Source: Ensifer sp. LC163
Lineage (GTDB): Bacteria > Pseudomonadota > Alphaproteobacteria > Rhizobiales > Rhizobiaceae
DNA: 64,000 nucleotides
Reading direction: 5' to 3'
NCBI RefSeq assembly: GCF_001695855.1
Contig: NZ_MBSS01000002.1
Location: forward strand, 62,001-126,000
Part shown: in pieces, positions 1 through 8,727 of the stretch
How positions within the stretch are numbered: position 1 is the stretch's first letter
Layout: every line of letters begins with the position of its first letter
Made by a program: the position numbers and the translations under genes
Notes under the pieces: generated by a model
The model's database searches: none
What the model was told of the DNA's origin: nothing
What the model saw: the letters and a program-made list of their open reading frames with translations, nothing else

Positions 1-1
1 C

Positions 2-580
2 AAGTATGACGCGGTGATCAGCAACGTGACCGTAACCGAAGAGCGCAAGGAAAAGTTCGATTTCTCCACCTACCGCCGCGACGTGCTCGGCTTCTTCGTC
101 AAGTCCGACAGCCCGATCACCTCGATCAAGGAGCCGAAGGACGTGGCGGGCCTCAAGGTGATCACCGGCGCCGGCACCAACCAGGAAAAGATCATCCTGG
201 AATGGGACAGGCAGAATGTCGCCGCCGGGCTGAAGCCGATCGAGGTGCAGTATTACGACGATCGCGCGGCTGGCGACCTGGCGCTGCAATCCGGTCGTGC
301 CGACGTCGAATTCAATCCCAATGCGACACGCGCCTATGCCGCTTCGATCCGCAACGATACCAAGGTCGTCGGCATCGCCAGCGGCGGCTGGCCGCTCACC
401 GCCGAGATCGCGGTGACGACCCGCAAGGGCGGCGGGCTTGCCGACGCGATTACCCTTGCCGTCAACGACCTCATCAAGAACGGCAAATACGGCGAAGTGC
501 TGAAGCGCTGGAGCCTGACCGACGAGGCTGTGGATGCGTCGCAGACCAACCCTCCGGGCCTGCCGAAGAGCGGCTCCTGA
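2..580 (+). CDS. Amino-acid-type ABC transporter binding protein, C-terminal part
   Basis: Periplasmic solute-binding protein of the amino-acid (family 3, SBP_bac_3) type. Only the last 192 codons are in the window; the start lies upstream. The visible part begins at the KYDAVISNVTVTEERKEKFDF segment, the usual first-to-second-lobe crossover of the family, continues through the GLKVITGAG and YYDDR segments, and ends with the ALAVNDLIKNGKYGEVLKRW-like terminal helix. A paralogue follows 76 bases downstream and is truncated. No permease gene is visible on this side, so the transporter is presumably upstream. The next intact genes (a flavin monooxygenase and a DsbA-like protein) suggest an organosulfur or unusual amine substrate, but that is inference. 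Confidence 0.9.
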   Translation, partial: KYDAVISNVTVTEERKEKFDFSTYRRDVLGFFVKSDSPITSIKEPKDVAGLKVITGAGTNQEKIILEWDRQNVAAGLKPIEVQYYDDRAAGDLALQSGRADVEFNPNATRAYAASIRNDTKVVGIASGGWPLTAEIAVTTRKGGGLADAITLAVNDLIKNGKYGEVLKRWSLTDEAVDASQTNPPGLPKSGS

Positions 581-656
581 CCGTAACCCTTTGCGGGCCG
601 GCATGTGCACGTGCCGCCGGCCCGCTCGTCCAACACCTCTTCCGGAGACGACAGAT

Positions 657-1178
657 ATGCTCGGTTTAGCCGCACTACGCCCCTCGTTCATCGCAGCATT
701 TGCGACGGCACTCGTCCATCTCGGCCCTGCGCTGGCAGCCGATGGCTTCGACTTCAGTCCGGAGCAACCTGGACGCATCCGTGCCGAGCGAAACGAAGCG
801 GCGATTGCGGTGATACCGCCAAGCTTCAAATTCGTGACCCCGGGTAAATTCACCGTCGCCGTCAGCCCCGGCGGGCCGCCGCTTGCGACCTACGCGACGG
901 ACGCAAGAACGGTGATCGGTGCGGATCCGGACTACGCCCAGGCGGTCGCCGACAGTCTCGGACTGACGCTGGAACTCGTGCCGATCGCCTGGATCGATTG
1001 GCCGCTCGGCCTGACGTCGGGCAAATACGATGCGGTGATTTCCAACGTCGGCGTGACGGAACAGCGCAAGGAGAAGTTCGACTTTTCGAGCTACCGCCAG
1101 GGATTGCACGGCTTCTTCGTGAGGGCTGACAGCGCGGTCACCTCGATCAAGGAGCCGAAGGAAGGCGTGCAACGATGA
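657..1178 (+). pseudogene. Truncated tandem paralogue of the binding protein
   Basis: ATG at 657 opens a 173-residue protein with an N-terminal signal segment (about residues 1-27, ending ALAA) and the first lobe of a family 3 binding protein. It matches the upstream gene closely over GKYDAVISNV, KEKFDFS and TSIKEPK, then stops with EGVQR. Family members run to about 280-300 residues, so the second lobe and the hinge return strand are missing and a working binding protein is unlikely. The TGA stop overlaps the ATG of the monooxygenase (ATGA at 1175-1178). The abrupt end exactly where the two copies are near-identical in DNA suggests a deletion that fused this gene to the leader of the next one. 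A short secreted product is still possible. Confidence 0.75.
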
Positions 1179-2236
1179 CGAACCACAAGATCTCGATCGA
1201 TCACATCGGCTTTCTGACGCCGGGAAACTATGCGAGCGACGATCCGTTGGCGGGTCTTGAGCAGACGCTGCGCCTGCTCGAATATGGCGAGACGATCGGT
1301 TTCGCCAGCGCCTGGGTGAGACAGCGCCATCTGGAACCCGGCATCTCGTCGGCGGCCGCCTTTCTGGCGGCGGCGACCCAGAGGACGGACCGCATTCAGC
1401 TCGGCACGGCGGTTATCCCGATCGGCTACGAAAACCCCTACCGTCTGGCAGAGGACCTTTCGACTGTTGACGTCCTGTCGCGTGGCCGCCTGAACGTTGG
1501 CTTGAGTGCGGGGCGCCCGCCGCATGTGGATCTCATCGGACCACTCGCCTTCGATGGGGACTGGTCCGCCTACGATTTCTCGCATCAGCGGGTTCTGCGT
1601 TTTGCCGGTAATCTGCGCGGGGAGTTTCTCGGCGATGAGTACACCGTCATCAAGACGCCGTTCGGCCCACAGCGTCCGCGGCTACAGCCCCATGCCAAGG
1701 GGCTTGCCGACAGGCTCTGGTACGGCGGGGGCTCCTTGCGCTCGGCCCGGTGGGCTGGCGAGAACGGTTTCAACCTGCTGATCGGCAACGTCACGACCGG
1801 CGAGCAGACGGACGACTTCTTTGAGGCACAGGCACGCCAACTCGAAACCTATCGGCAGGCTGGCGGGACAAGCAGGCGCGTTGCGCTTGGCCGCGTGATC
1901 GTCCCATTCGATGGCGCGGACGCCAGCACCCGCCGCCGGTATCTTGACTATGCCGCCGGCCGGCATGAGCGCACGCTGACGCCGCAGGGCGAGCGGCGCA
2001 CGCTGTTTGCCCGCGACCTCGTCGGCACGTCCGAGCAGATCCTTGAACGACTGCTGGCCGATCCAATCCTGCCGCATGTGCGCGAGCTCCGGCTCGAATT
2101 GCCCTACGAATTCGAGCAGGACGAGTATCGCCAGATCCTCGACGATGTCGTGGCGCGCATCGCGCCGGAGTTCGGATGGTCACGGACAAACGACGAGATC
2201 GGCAAGGCAGCCTCCACAAATCCGGCGGCCGCGTGA
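1175..2236 (+). CDS. Luciferase-like (LLM class) flavin-dependent monooxygenase
   Basis: 353-residue cytoplasmic oxidoreductase of the bacterial-luciferase superfamily (TIM barrel, uses reduced flavin and oxygen). Seen in the sequence: the N-terminal IDHIGFLTPG strand, the IQLGTAVIPIGYENPYRLAEDLSTVDVLSRGR region with the typical AE-D-x-LS-GR signature at about residues 90-110, and a C-terminal helix EYRQILDDVVARIAPEFG. The ATG overlaps the stop of the truncated binding-protein gene by four bases, so translation is probably coupled; AAGGAAGG at 1159-1166 is a usable ribosome site. Relatives next to binding proteins often oxidise sulfonates, sulfides or amines. The substrate here cannot be read from the sequence. 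Confidence 0.85.
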   Translation: MTNHKISIDHIGFLTPGNYASDDPLAGLEQTLRLLEYGETIGFASAWVRQRHLEPGISSAAAFLAAATQRTDRIQLGTAVIPIGYENPYRLAEDLSTVDVLSRGRLNVGLSAGRPPHVDLIGPLAFDGDWSAYDFSHQRVLRFAGNLRGEFLGDEYTVIKTPFGPQRPRLQPHAKGLADRLWYGGGSLRSARWAGENGFNLLIGNVTTGEQTDDFFEAQARQLETYRQAGGTSRRVALGRVIVPFDGADASTRRRYLDYAAGRHERTLTPQGERRTLFARDLVGTSEQILERLLADPILPHVRELRLELPYEFEQDEYRQILDDVVARIAPEFGWSRTNDEIGKAASTNPAAA

Positions 2237-2283
2237 GCCGTTCGGGCAACCTCAGATCTCAACGCGATAAGGCAATTCCTGCA

Positions 2284-2880
2284 GTGACAAAAAGAATCGA
2301 CTATTTCTTCTCGATCGGCTCACCCTGGTCGTTCATCGGACTTGAAGCCTTTGTCGCGCTTGCGCGCCAGCACGACGCCGAGATCAAACCCTATCTGGCG
2401 ACGGTGGTCGAAGAGAACGGCGGCATCTTTTCGCGCAACCGTCCGGACGTGCGGCGGGCATACGGGACGCGCGACCTGAAGCGCTGGAGCCGTGCCCGGG
2501 GCAAGAACCTTCTTCTCGACGGCCGCCCGCCGCTCGCCGATCCGTCGCCTGCGTCGCGGATGGTGATTGCCGCCTATCTCGACGGCAAGGATTGGCTCGC
2601 CTTGACGCTTGCTTTGCAGGAAGCCTTTTGGGTTGGGGCCGAGGATATCGGCAAGTCAGAGGTGCGCCAGGACGTGGCGACCCGTGCGGGCCTTGATGGT
2701 GGCGCACTGCTGGCGCGGGAAAATGCGACCGACGTCGCCGAGAAATGGGTCGCCGATCGGGAGCATGCGGTCAAGAGCGGCGTCTTCGGCTTCCCAACTT
2801 TCGGTTATGACGGCGAGATCTATTGGGGTCAGGACAACCTGCCGTTTCTGGAGCGGCATCTCGACGGAGAAACGCTTTAG
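2284..2880 (+). CDS. DsbA-like protein of the 2-hydroxychromene-2-carboxylate isomerase family
   Basis: 198-residue thioredoxin-fold protein. The GTG at 2284 is preferred because homology begins at once (TKRIDYFFSIGSPWSFIGLEAF) and AAGG lies about 10 bases upstream; the open frame reaches 36 codons further up without family sequence. The SPWSF motif replaces the CxxC of DsbA and is typical of HCCA isomerases and kappa-class glutathione transferases. The C-terminal FGFPTFGYDGEIYWGQDNLPFLERHL segment is the conserved cis-Pro and dimer region. It lies 47 bases after the monooxygenase on the same strand and probably acts on the same catabolic route, using glutathione. No signal peptide is seen, so it is cytoplasmic. 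Confidence 0.8.
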   Translation: MTKRIDYFFSIGSPWSFIGLEAFVALARQHDAEIKPYLATVVEENGGIFSRNRPDVRRAYGTRDLKRWSRARGKNLLLDGRPPLADPSPASRMVIAAYLDGKDWLALTLALQEAFWVGAEDIGKSEVRQDVATRAGLDGGALLARENATDVAEKWVADREHAVKSGVFGFPTFGYDGEIYWGQDNLPFLERHLDGETL

Positions 2881-2950
2881 GGGTGGCTGCGCCGGAGCGG
2901 CTCTGGGTGGATCTCTGGCTACCGGGGGGCGCTCGCACCGGATCACTTTT

Positions 2951-2972
2951 CCAAGATCGATACGATCTTTGG
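2951..2972. other. Short inverted repeat downstream of the isomerase gene
   Basis: CCAAGATCG and CGATCTTTGG face each other across three bases with one bulged T. It lies about 70 bases after the stop and has no T-run, so it may be an mRNA 3' end structure rather than a classic terminator. Confidence 0.3.
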
Positions 2973-3098
2973 GGCGAGGTTTCTTCAATCCACTATTTAA
3001 CTCGATAACTTCATGGTGCTTGATCTCGAGCAAACGAATGAAACCTTTCCCGTGGTTCATGCATTTCTAAATAACGTCGTTTCTTGACGAGGTGTGCC

Positions 3099-3302
3099 AT
3101 GAGTGTCCTGCGACAATATGAACGTCTGAGTGCGATCCGGGATGTTTTACAAGGCAAGCTCGAGCTCTACGAAGCCCGGGATTGTTTCGGAATAGACGAT
3201 TTCGAAGACGGAACGACCAACGAGCTTCGCGACCGCATAGCCGAACTTTCGGATGAGATCACCAACCTCAAACAGCGCCGCGAGCGCTACGAAAACTGGT
3301 GA
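3099..3302 (+). CDS. Small hypothetical protein with a C-terminal coiled coil
   Basis: 67 residues from the ATG at 3099. The start is set by ACGAGG at 3087-3092, six bases upstream; a TTG five codons earlier has no such site. The protein is charged and cytoplasmic, with no signal or membrane segment. Residues about 40-67 (NELRDRIAELSDEITNLKQR) have heptad spacing of Leu and Ile and should form a short coiled coil. It sits alone between the isomerase and the nitroreductase, all on the same strand. I do not recognise a named family. Confidence 0.6.
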   Translation: MSVLRQYERLSAIRDVLQGKLELYEARDCFGIDDFEDGTTNELRDRIAELSDEITNLKQRRERYENW

Positions 3303-3348
3303 TATCGACGGCGACCCAAAGCCGGATCAACCACGACATAGGAAAACC

Positions 3349-3951
3349 ATGACCATCGAAATCAATTCGCGTATCGCCGGCCACCCGATCAACCCGCTGT
3401 TCCTCGAGCGTTGGTCACCACGCGCCTATGCTGGAGCGGATATTTCCGAAGCCGAATTGTTCGGAATTCTGGAGGCGGCGCGCTGGGCGCCTTCGGCCTA
3501 TAACGCCCAACCCTGGCATTTCATCTATGCCCGCAGGGGCAGCGAGCATTGGGACAAGCTGTTCGGCATCCTCAACACGTTCAACCAAAGCTGGGCGAAG
3601 GACGCTTCGGCGCTGATCTTCGTGTTGTCGAAAACATCGCTGCTGCCACCGGGCGCCAGCGAGGAAGTCCCGTCCTACACGCACTCGTTCGATACCGGCG
3701 CCGCCTGGGGTGCGCTGGCGCTGCAGGCTGCCTATTCAGGCTGGCAGGCGCACGGCATGGCCGGCCTCGACTACGACAGGGCGCGGACCGACCTTGGCGT
3801 CCCGTCCGATTATCGCGTTGAAGCCGCCGTCGCGATTGGCAGGATCGGCGACAAGGCGCAACTGCCCGAGGGGCTGCGGGAGCGCGAAGTGCCGAGCCCA
3901 CGGAAATCCCTTTCGGAGATCTCGTCCGAAGGCCACTTCGAGCGGTCTTAA
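3349..3951 (+). CDS. Nitroreductase family protein
   Basis: 200-residue FMN-dependent NAD(P)H oxidoreductase. The ATG at 3349 follows AGGAAA at a good distance; homology starts immediately after (NPLFLERWSPRAYAG). Family signatures: RWSPRAY (FMN phosphate contacts, residues about 21-27), EAARWAPSAYNAQPWHF (residues about 42-58) and the GxAWGALALQA helix with YSGWQAHGMAGLD. The C-terminal LPEGLREREVPSPRKSLSEI tail is that of the subfamily in which the last Arg/Lys residues contact FMN. Likely role is reduction of nitro- or quinone-like compounds; the real substrate is unknown. It appears monocistronic and is followed by an intergenic palindromic repeat. Confidence 0.88.
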   Translation: MTIEINSRIAGHPINPLFLERWSPRAYAGADISEAELFGILEAARWAPSAYNAQPWHFIYARRGSEHWDKLFGILNTFNQSWAKDASALIFVLSKTSLLPPGASEEVPSYTHSFDTGAAWGALALQAAYSGWQAHGMAGLDYDRARTDLGVPSDYRVEAAVAIGRIGDKAQLPEGLREREVPSPRKSLSEISSEGHFERS

Positions 3952-4032
3952 CACGCCGACACCAGTGACCACGCCGAGGGCTAACCTTGTCCTCGGCGAA
4001 TGCATTCGGCAGGTCGCGATTGCAGTAAGTTT

Positions 4033-4081
4033 AAAGTGTTACAGCGTCCTTTGCGCGTCAGATTTGACGCGCGGCGCTGTA
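4033..4081. repeat. Rhizobiaceae intergenic palindrome, single module
   Basis: Begins AAAGTGTTACAGCG and contains the facing arms GCGCGTC and GACGCGC, closing with CGCTGTA. The same element recurs at 32899-32948 with only a few changes in the loop. It sits between the ends of the convergent nitroreductase and penicillin-binding-protein genes. The fold (TACAGCG with CGCTGTA outside, GCGCGTC with GACGCGC inside) could form at an mRNA 3' end on either strand. Confidence 0.75.
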
Positions 4082-4084
4082 ATC

Positions 4085-5824
4085 TCAAAGCGGCTCCTCG
4101 ACAGCGGCATCATGGCTGGGGGCATCGCGCAGGTTCACGCCGGAAAACAGCTCAGAACCATAGGCCCGTTGCGCGACAATCGACGGAAAGGTGACGTCGA
4201 GCAGGTCGAAGGTCGGCATCAGGTTCATCATCGGCAGGATGCGCTCGAACACCGCGCCGCCGAGCGGAGCGGCATTCCAGCCGGAGGTGCGAAAGCCATA
4301 GGTTTCCGGCAATCCCTTGGGTTCGTCCAGAATGGTCAGGAGCAGATAGCGCGGATTGTCGGCCGGCACGACGCCCATGAAGGACGTGAGATTGAGATCC
4401 TTGGCATAGCGCCCACCGACCACCTTTTCGGCTGTGCCGGTCTTGCCGCCAATGAAATAGCCTTTGACCTCGGCCCGTCGTGCCGATCCGGTCCTGGCAT
4501 TGAGGCGGAGCAGAAAGCGCATGGCTTCACCGGTTTCCGGCTTGACGAGATCTGTGGCAAGCACCCGGTCCTCGATCGCTGAACCCTTGATGAAAGTCGG
4601 CCTGATCAGGCGCCCGCCGTTGACGAGCGCGGCAACGGCAATGCTCGCCTGCAACGGCGTCACTGCAATGCCGTGGCCGTAGGATGCGGTTGCCGTGTCG
4701 ATCTCGTGCCAGGAGCGCGGCAGTTGCGGATGGGCGCTTTCCGGCAGTTCGGTCGTCAGCCGCGACATCTGGCCGAAACGGGAGAGAAAGGCGCGGAAAT
4801 TTTCTGGACCGAGCGCGATTGCCATCTTCGCCATCGAGATGTTGGAGGAATAGATGAAGGCTTCCGGCAGGCTGAGCGGCCGGTATTTGCCGCGATAGTC
4901 GCGGATGCGAAACCGGCCGAAGGCCAGCGGCTTGCTGGCATCGATGACGGAGCGGACGGTGAACTGTCCGGAATCGAGCGCCATCGCCGTCGTCAGCGCT
5001 TTGAAGGTGGAACCCATCTCGAAGGTGGCGGCGGCAATGCGGTTGATGCGATCGGGCTTGAGGGCATCGGCGGGGGTGTTGGGGTCGAAATCCGGAGCGG
5101 AGGCAAGGGCGAGCACTTCGCCGTTGGTGATATCGAGCACGAGCCCAGCGCCGGCCTTTGCCCCGAATTTTTCGATCGCCTTGGCAAGCTCGATCTGCAG
5201 CGCGTGCTGGATCCGGATATCGAGCGTCAGCGTGACAGGCTGCAGGTTCTGGTGCGAGAGATCCATTCCCGTCTGGCGCAGCACGTCCAGACCCTGGGTC
5301 TCGATCCATTTTTCAATTCCGGCAATACCGATATTGTCGATATCGACGGTGCCGAGCACGTGGGCGGCGAGCGAACCGTTGGGGTAGACACGTCGCTTCT
5401 CCCCCTGGAAGCCGACCGCGGGAATGCCGGCATCCCAGAGCGCCTGTTCTTCAGCCGGTGTGACCTGGCGCCTGATCCAGGCGAAGGGCGCCTTGCTCTT
5501 CAGGCGCTGGTGCAACTCGCGGGCATCGAGATCGGGAAAGATGACCGTCAGCTTTTCGACGGCCTCATCGACGTCGACGATGAAGCGCGGCTCGGCATAG
5601 ACGCCGGAGCTCGGCACGTCGATCGCGAGCAGATTGCCGTTCCGGTCAAGGATCGAAGGGCGGCCGACCGTCGGGCGCTTCGGCACATAGCCGGTGGTCT
5701 CGATTTCGGCGGTGCCCAGCTGGATCAATCGCGCGAGCATCGTCAGGAATACGACGATAAACACGGCGATCAGAAAGAGGATGCGCTTGCGGCGATCCGC
5801 GCGCGATGAAACGCGTTGAACCAT
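4085..5824 (-). CDS. Class B penicillin-binding protein (FtsI/PBP2-like transpeptidase)
   Basis: 579-residue bitopic inner-membrane D,D-transpeptidase that cross-links peptidoglycan in the periplasm. One membrane helix lies at residues about 14-36 after a basic tail (SSRADRRKR). The dimerisation domain has GRPSILDRNGNLLA, as in FtsI. All three penicilloyl-transferase motifs are intact: S272-T-F-K275, S326-S-N328 and K461-T-G-T464. The start is the ATG at 5824, one base after the stop of the class A PBP gene, so translation is coupled; an upstream in-frame extension lies inside that gene. It is outside any division/cell-wall cluster, so it is probably a second, accessory copy. Divergent AmpR suggests a role during cell-wall stress. 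Confidence 0.9.
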   Translation of the reverse strand: MVQRVSSRADRRKRILFLIAVFIVVFLTMLARLIQLGTAEIETTGYVPKRPTVGRPSILDRNGNLLAIDVPSSGVYAEPRFIVDVDEAVEKLTVIFPDLDARELHQRLKSKAPFAWIRRQVTPAEEQALWDAGIPAVGFQGEKRRVYPNGSLAAHVLGTVDIDNIGIAGIEKWIETQGLDVLRQTGMDLSHQNLQPVTLTLDIRIQHALQIELAKAIEKFGAKAGAGLVLDITNGEVLALASAPDFDPNTPADALKPDRINRIAAATFEMGSTFKALTTAMALDSGQFTVRSVIDASKPLAFGRFRIRDYRGKYRPLSLPEAFIYSSNISMAKMAIALGPENFRAFLSRFGQMSRLTTELPESAHPQLPRSWHEIDTATASYGHGIAVTPLQASIAVAALVNGGRLIRPTFIKGSAIEDRVLATDLVKPETGEAMRFLLRLNARTGSARRAEVKGYFIGGKTGTAEKVVGGRYAKDLNLTSFMGVVPADNPRYLLLTILDEPKGLPETYGFRTSGWNAAPLGGAVFERILPMMNLMPTFDLLDVTFPSIVAQRAYGSELFSGVNLRDAPSHDAAVEEPL

Positions 5825-5825
5825 A

Positions 5826-8279
5826 TCAGTAAAGCCCGCCGGTATTGCTGAGCAGTTTCTGCCGCAACTCAGGAGAGAGGCCCTTGTCGGCATCATCGGA
5901 GGGCAACTCGGCCATTTCGTTATCGTCGATGACGGTGCAGCTGCCCTCGCACGGGCCGGTCCCAGGCTTGAAGGCCTCGACGATGGCGCCGGGCGCGCCG
6001 TCCTCAGCCGGCCGTCCCGTCCTGCGGTCGACCGCCTGGAAGGTCATGCCGGGCGGCGGGTGAAACTCGGCTGCCGGTTTTCCCTGAAGCGCGACCTTCA
6101 TGAAGTCGATGAAGATCGGAGCGGCCAACCCGCCGCCGGTTTCGCCGTACCCCATCGGCTTCGGCGTGTCGTAGCCGAGGAAAACGCCGGTGACGACGTT
6201 GGGGGTGAAGCCCACGAACCAGACGTCCTTCTCGTCGTTGGTCGTTCCGGTCTTGCCGGCGATGGGGACGCCGAGGGTGGCGACATTTCTGGCGGTGCCT
6301 CGTTCCACCACGCCGCGCATCATCGAAGTGATCTGGTAGGCGGTCATCGGATCGAGCACGTAGTCGCGGTTGTCGACAAGCACCGGTTCTTGCTGGTTGT
6401 CCCAGGCAAGCGCGTTGCAGTCGGCGCACTGACGGCTGTCCTGCCGGTAGATCGTCCGGCCATATCGATCCTGGATGCGGTCGATCATCGACGGGGTGAT
6501 GGCCTTGCCACCGTTGGCGATGACGGCATAGGCGGAAACGAGCCGCAGCAGGGTCGTTTCGCCGGCGCCGAGCGCCATCGGCAGATAGGTGCGAAGCTCG
6601 TCGTAGATGCCGAAGCGCTTGCCGTAGTCGGCGACAAGATCCATTTCCAGATGGCGGGCAAGGCGCACGGTCATCAGGTTGCGGCTGTTTTCCAGCCCCG
6701 TGCGCAAGGTTGAAGGGCCGCTGAAGCGCCCATCGTAGTTTTTCGGCCGCCAGGTCTTGCCGGTACCATCAGGGATGGCGATCGGCGCGTCCATGACAAG
6801 CGTGGTCGGCGCATAGCCGGTATCGAGTGCGGCGGCGTAGACGAACGGTTTGAACGACGAGCCGGGCTGGCGGTAGGCCTGGGTCGCGCGATTGAATTCG
6901 GATTGCGCGTAGGAAAAGCCGCCAGCGACCGCAAGCACCCGCCCGGTGTTCGGCTCCATCGAGACCAGCGCTCCCTGCACCTGGGGCGGCTGGCGCAGGA
7001 CATAGCCGTTCCCCAGCTTCTCGACATAGACGACGTCGCCCGGCGACAGCATGCCGTTGAGGGATGAGCCGCAACGGCGCTTGCCGTCGGTGAGCCGGCA
7101 CAAAGCCCAGGCTGAGCCGTTGCGGTCGATCGTGACCGTCTGCGCGGGCGCTGTCGACGCGTCTGTCCCTGCTGGCCTGAGGCCAAGTGCGGCGCTGTCC
7201 TTGGCTGCAGAGAGGACGACGGCGAGCTGCCATTCCGGCACGTCCACGAGCGGCTGGCGCTTGGCGAGCGCTTGCCGCCATCCGCCAAGGGAGGGCAGGC
7301 GGGTGAGCGGGCCTCTATATCCATTCGCTTGATCGTAGGCGACGAGGCCCTTTCGCAACGCCTGCATGGCCGCCTGTTGCAACCGCGGATCGAGCGTCGT
7401 GCGCACCGAAAGCCCGGCCGTGTAAAGCGCGGCTTCGCCATAGCGGGTGCCCAGCTGGCGGCGCACTTCCTCGGTGAAGTAGTCCGCCTTGTCCGCCGAT
7501 GTCTCCTGTGGTTTCGGTTTGATGCCAAGCGGCGAGGCGGTCGCTGCTGCCGCAACTTCAGCATCGATGACGCCGTTGCGACGCATCTGTTCGATGACCC
7601 AGTCGCGCCGGGCGACGGCCCGGCCCGGATGCCGGTAGGGGTCATAATTGTTCGGAGCTTTCGGCAGACCGGCGAGGTACGCCGCTTCGGCCACCGTCAG
7701 CTGATCGACCGGCTTGTCGAAATAGGTCAGCGCCGCCTGTGCGACGCCATAGGCGCCAAGACCCAGATAGATGTCGTTGAGATAGAGCTCGAGGATTCGG
7801 TCCTTGGAATAGGTCTGGTCGATGCGGATCGAAAGGATCGCCTCGCGCAGCTTGCGCTCCACCGTGCGGTCGGAGGACAAAAGGAAGTTCTTGGCGATTT
7901 GCTGCGTGATCGTCGAGCCGCCGATCATCCGCCGCCCCGAGCCATAGTTGGCGACGTTCGACCAGAGCGCGGTGGCAAGGCTTGTGAGGTCGATGCCGGG
8001 ATGAAGGTAGAAGTTCTTGTCCTCGGCCGAAAGGAATGCCTGCTTGACCCGGACGGGCATCGCGCCGATCGGCAGGAACAGTCGGCGTTCGCGCGCATAT
8101 TGCGCGATCATGGCGCCGTCGCCGGCGTAAAGCCGGGTGGTGACCGCCGGCTCCCAGTTCGCCAGCGTCCGATGATCCGGCAGGTCTCGCGTCAGGGCCG
8201 CGGCACAGAACGCCAGCCCGATGCCGAGAAGCGTTGCCAGGTTGATCAGGGTCGCGAGCAGGTTTGCGATGAGCTTCAT
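5826..8279 (-). CDS. Class A penicillin-binding protein (PBP1a-type, bifunctional)
   Basis: 817-residue bifunctional murein synthase. One N-terminal membrane helix (residues about 5-28), then a GT51 glycosyltransferase domain with the catalytic E86-D87-K-N-F-Y-L-H-P-G motif and GGSTITQQ at about 120-127, then a transpeptidase domain with S474-S-F-K477, S532-R-N534 and K676-T-G-T679. It polymerises lipid II and cross-links the strands. ATG at 8279 is chosen; a GTG at 8294 is also in frame and neither has a clear ribosome site. The class B PBP follows one base after the stop. The first membrane segment and domain order match PBP1a rather than PBP1c, and there is no C-terminal lipoprotein or PASTA extension. 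Confidence 0.92.
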   Translation of the reverse strand: MKLIANLLATLINLATLLGIGLAFCAAALTRDLPDHRTLANWEPAVTTRLYAGDGAMIAQYARERRLFLPIGAMPVRVKQAFLSAEDKNFYLHPGIDLTSLATALWSNVANYGSGRRMIGGSTITQQIAKNFLLSSDRTVERKLREAILSIRIDQTYSKDRILELYLNDIYLGLGAYGVAQAALTYFDKPVDQLTVAEAAYLAGLPKAPNNYDPYRHPGRAVARRDWVIEQMRRNGVIDAEVAAAATASPLGIKPKPQETSADKADYFTEEVRRQLGTRYGEAALYTAGLSVRTTLDPRLQQAAMQALRKGLVAYDQANGYRGPLTRLPSLGGWRQALAKRQPLVDVPEWQLAVVLSAAKDSAALGLRPAGTDASTAPAQTVTIDRNGSAWALCRLTDGKRRCGSSLNGMLSPGDVVYVEKLGNGYVLRQPPQVQGALVSMEPNTGRVLAVAGGFSYAQSEFNRATQAYRQPGSSFKPFVYAAALDTGYAPTTLVMDAPIAIPDGTGKTWRPKNYDGRFSGPSTLRTGLENSRNLMTVRLARHLEMDLVADYGKRFGIYDELRTYLPMALGAGETTLLRLVSAYAVIANGGKAITPSMIDRIQDRYGRTIYRQDSRQCADCNALAWDNQQEPVLVDNRDYVLDPMTAYQITSMMRGVVERGTARNVATLGVPIAGKTGTTNDEKDVWFVGFTPNVVTGVFLGYDTPKPMGYGETGGGLAAPIFIDFMKVALQGKPAAEFHPPPGMTFQAVDRRTGRPAEDGAPGAIVEAFKPGTGPCEGSCTVIDDNEMAELPSDDADKGLSPELRQKLLSNTGGLY

Positions 8280-8510
8280 GCGGATGTCAGGCACTTTCGA
8301 GGTTGGGAGGACATGGCTTCGCCATCCGATCCGAGGGAGCGGCTGGCGCGCGTGGGTCTGTTGTGTGAAGGCGGTTTGCGGTGGCGGGCGAGGCTCAGGC
8401 GCCTGATGTTTCGCCTATGCAGCTAGGGGTAATCTGTCGCCTCCGTTTCGCCATCAAAGGCGGTGAAATGCGGCCGTGGCTCGCGGCTGCGGTGATCGCA
8501 GATGTGATGG

Positions 8511-8525
8511 CGCAAAATTTTTGCG
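8511..8525. promoter_or_regulatory. Perfect 15-base palindrome CGCAAAATTTTTGCG
   Basis: Two 7-base arms around a central T, lying between the divergent PBP operon and ampR. Symmetry and an A/T centre in a GC-rich spacer suggest a protein-binding site. It does not clearly match a known AmpR box. Confidence 0.4.
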
Positions 8526-8670
8526 GCACGTGCCAAAGGGCGTTCAGTCGAGACGACACATGGTTGGATCCTCCACAGGGACGTGTGTTTGAGCGGCCTG
8601 ATCCTCGATGCGTTTACGGCCTCGCCCCGACGAAACAGGGTACCGACGTGAGTTCACCGTAAAGGGGTTG

Positions 8671-8683
8671 TGCCGTAGCGGCA
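8671..8683. promoter_or_regulatory. Inverted repeat TGCCG-TAG-CGGCA upstream of ampR
   Basis: Perfect 5-base arms ending 44 bases before the ampR start, where an autoregulating LysR-type protein often binds. Short, so chance is possible. Confidence 0.3.
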
Positions 8684-8727
8684 AACCACGTTTATTTGCA
8701 GGACCCATTAGCTGAATTAGGGCATTC

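Larger units (their letters stand above)
8280..8727. other. Divergent intergenic region between the PBP operon and ampR
   Basis: No convincing gene: the only open frame (8381-8662) lacks a ribosome site and family resemblance. The 448 bases must hold the promoters of both the leftward PBP operon and the rightward ampR gene, plus two small palindromes described separately. A short hairpin (ATGGC, TTC, GCCAT at 8313-8325) lies just upstream of the PBP start. Confidence 0.6.

Noticed and set aside
2-1178. Tandem binding-protein sequences as an assembly duplication
   Set aside because: The copies differ at many positions in both DNA and protein, so they are diverged paralogues.
7272-8426. 384-codon open frame opposite the class A PBP
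   Set aside because: Shadow of the PBP gene; low-quality sequence and no start signal.
8381-8662. 93-codon open frame between the PBP operon and ampR
   Set aside because: No ribosome site, no family resemblance, and the region must hold divergent promoters.
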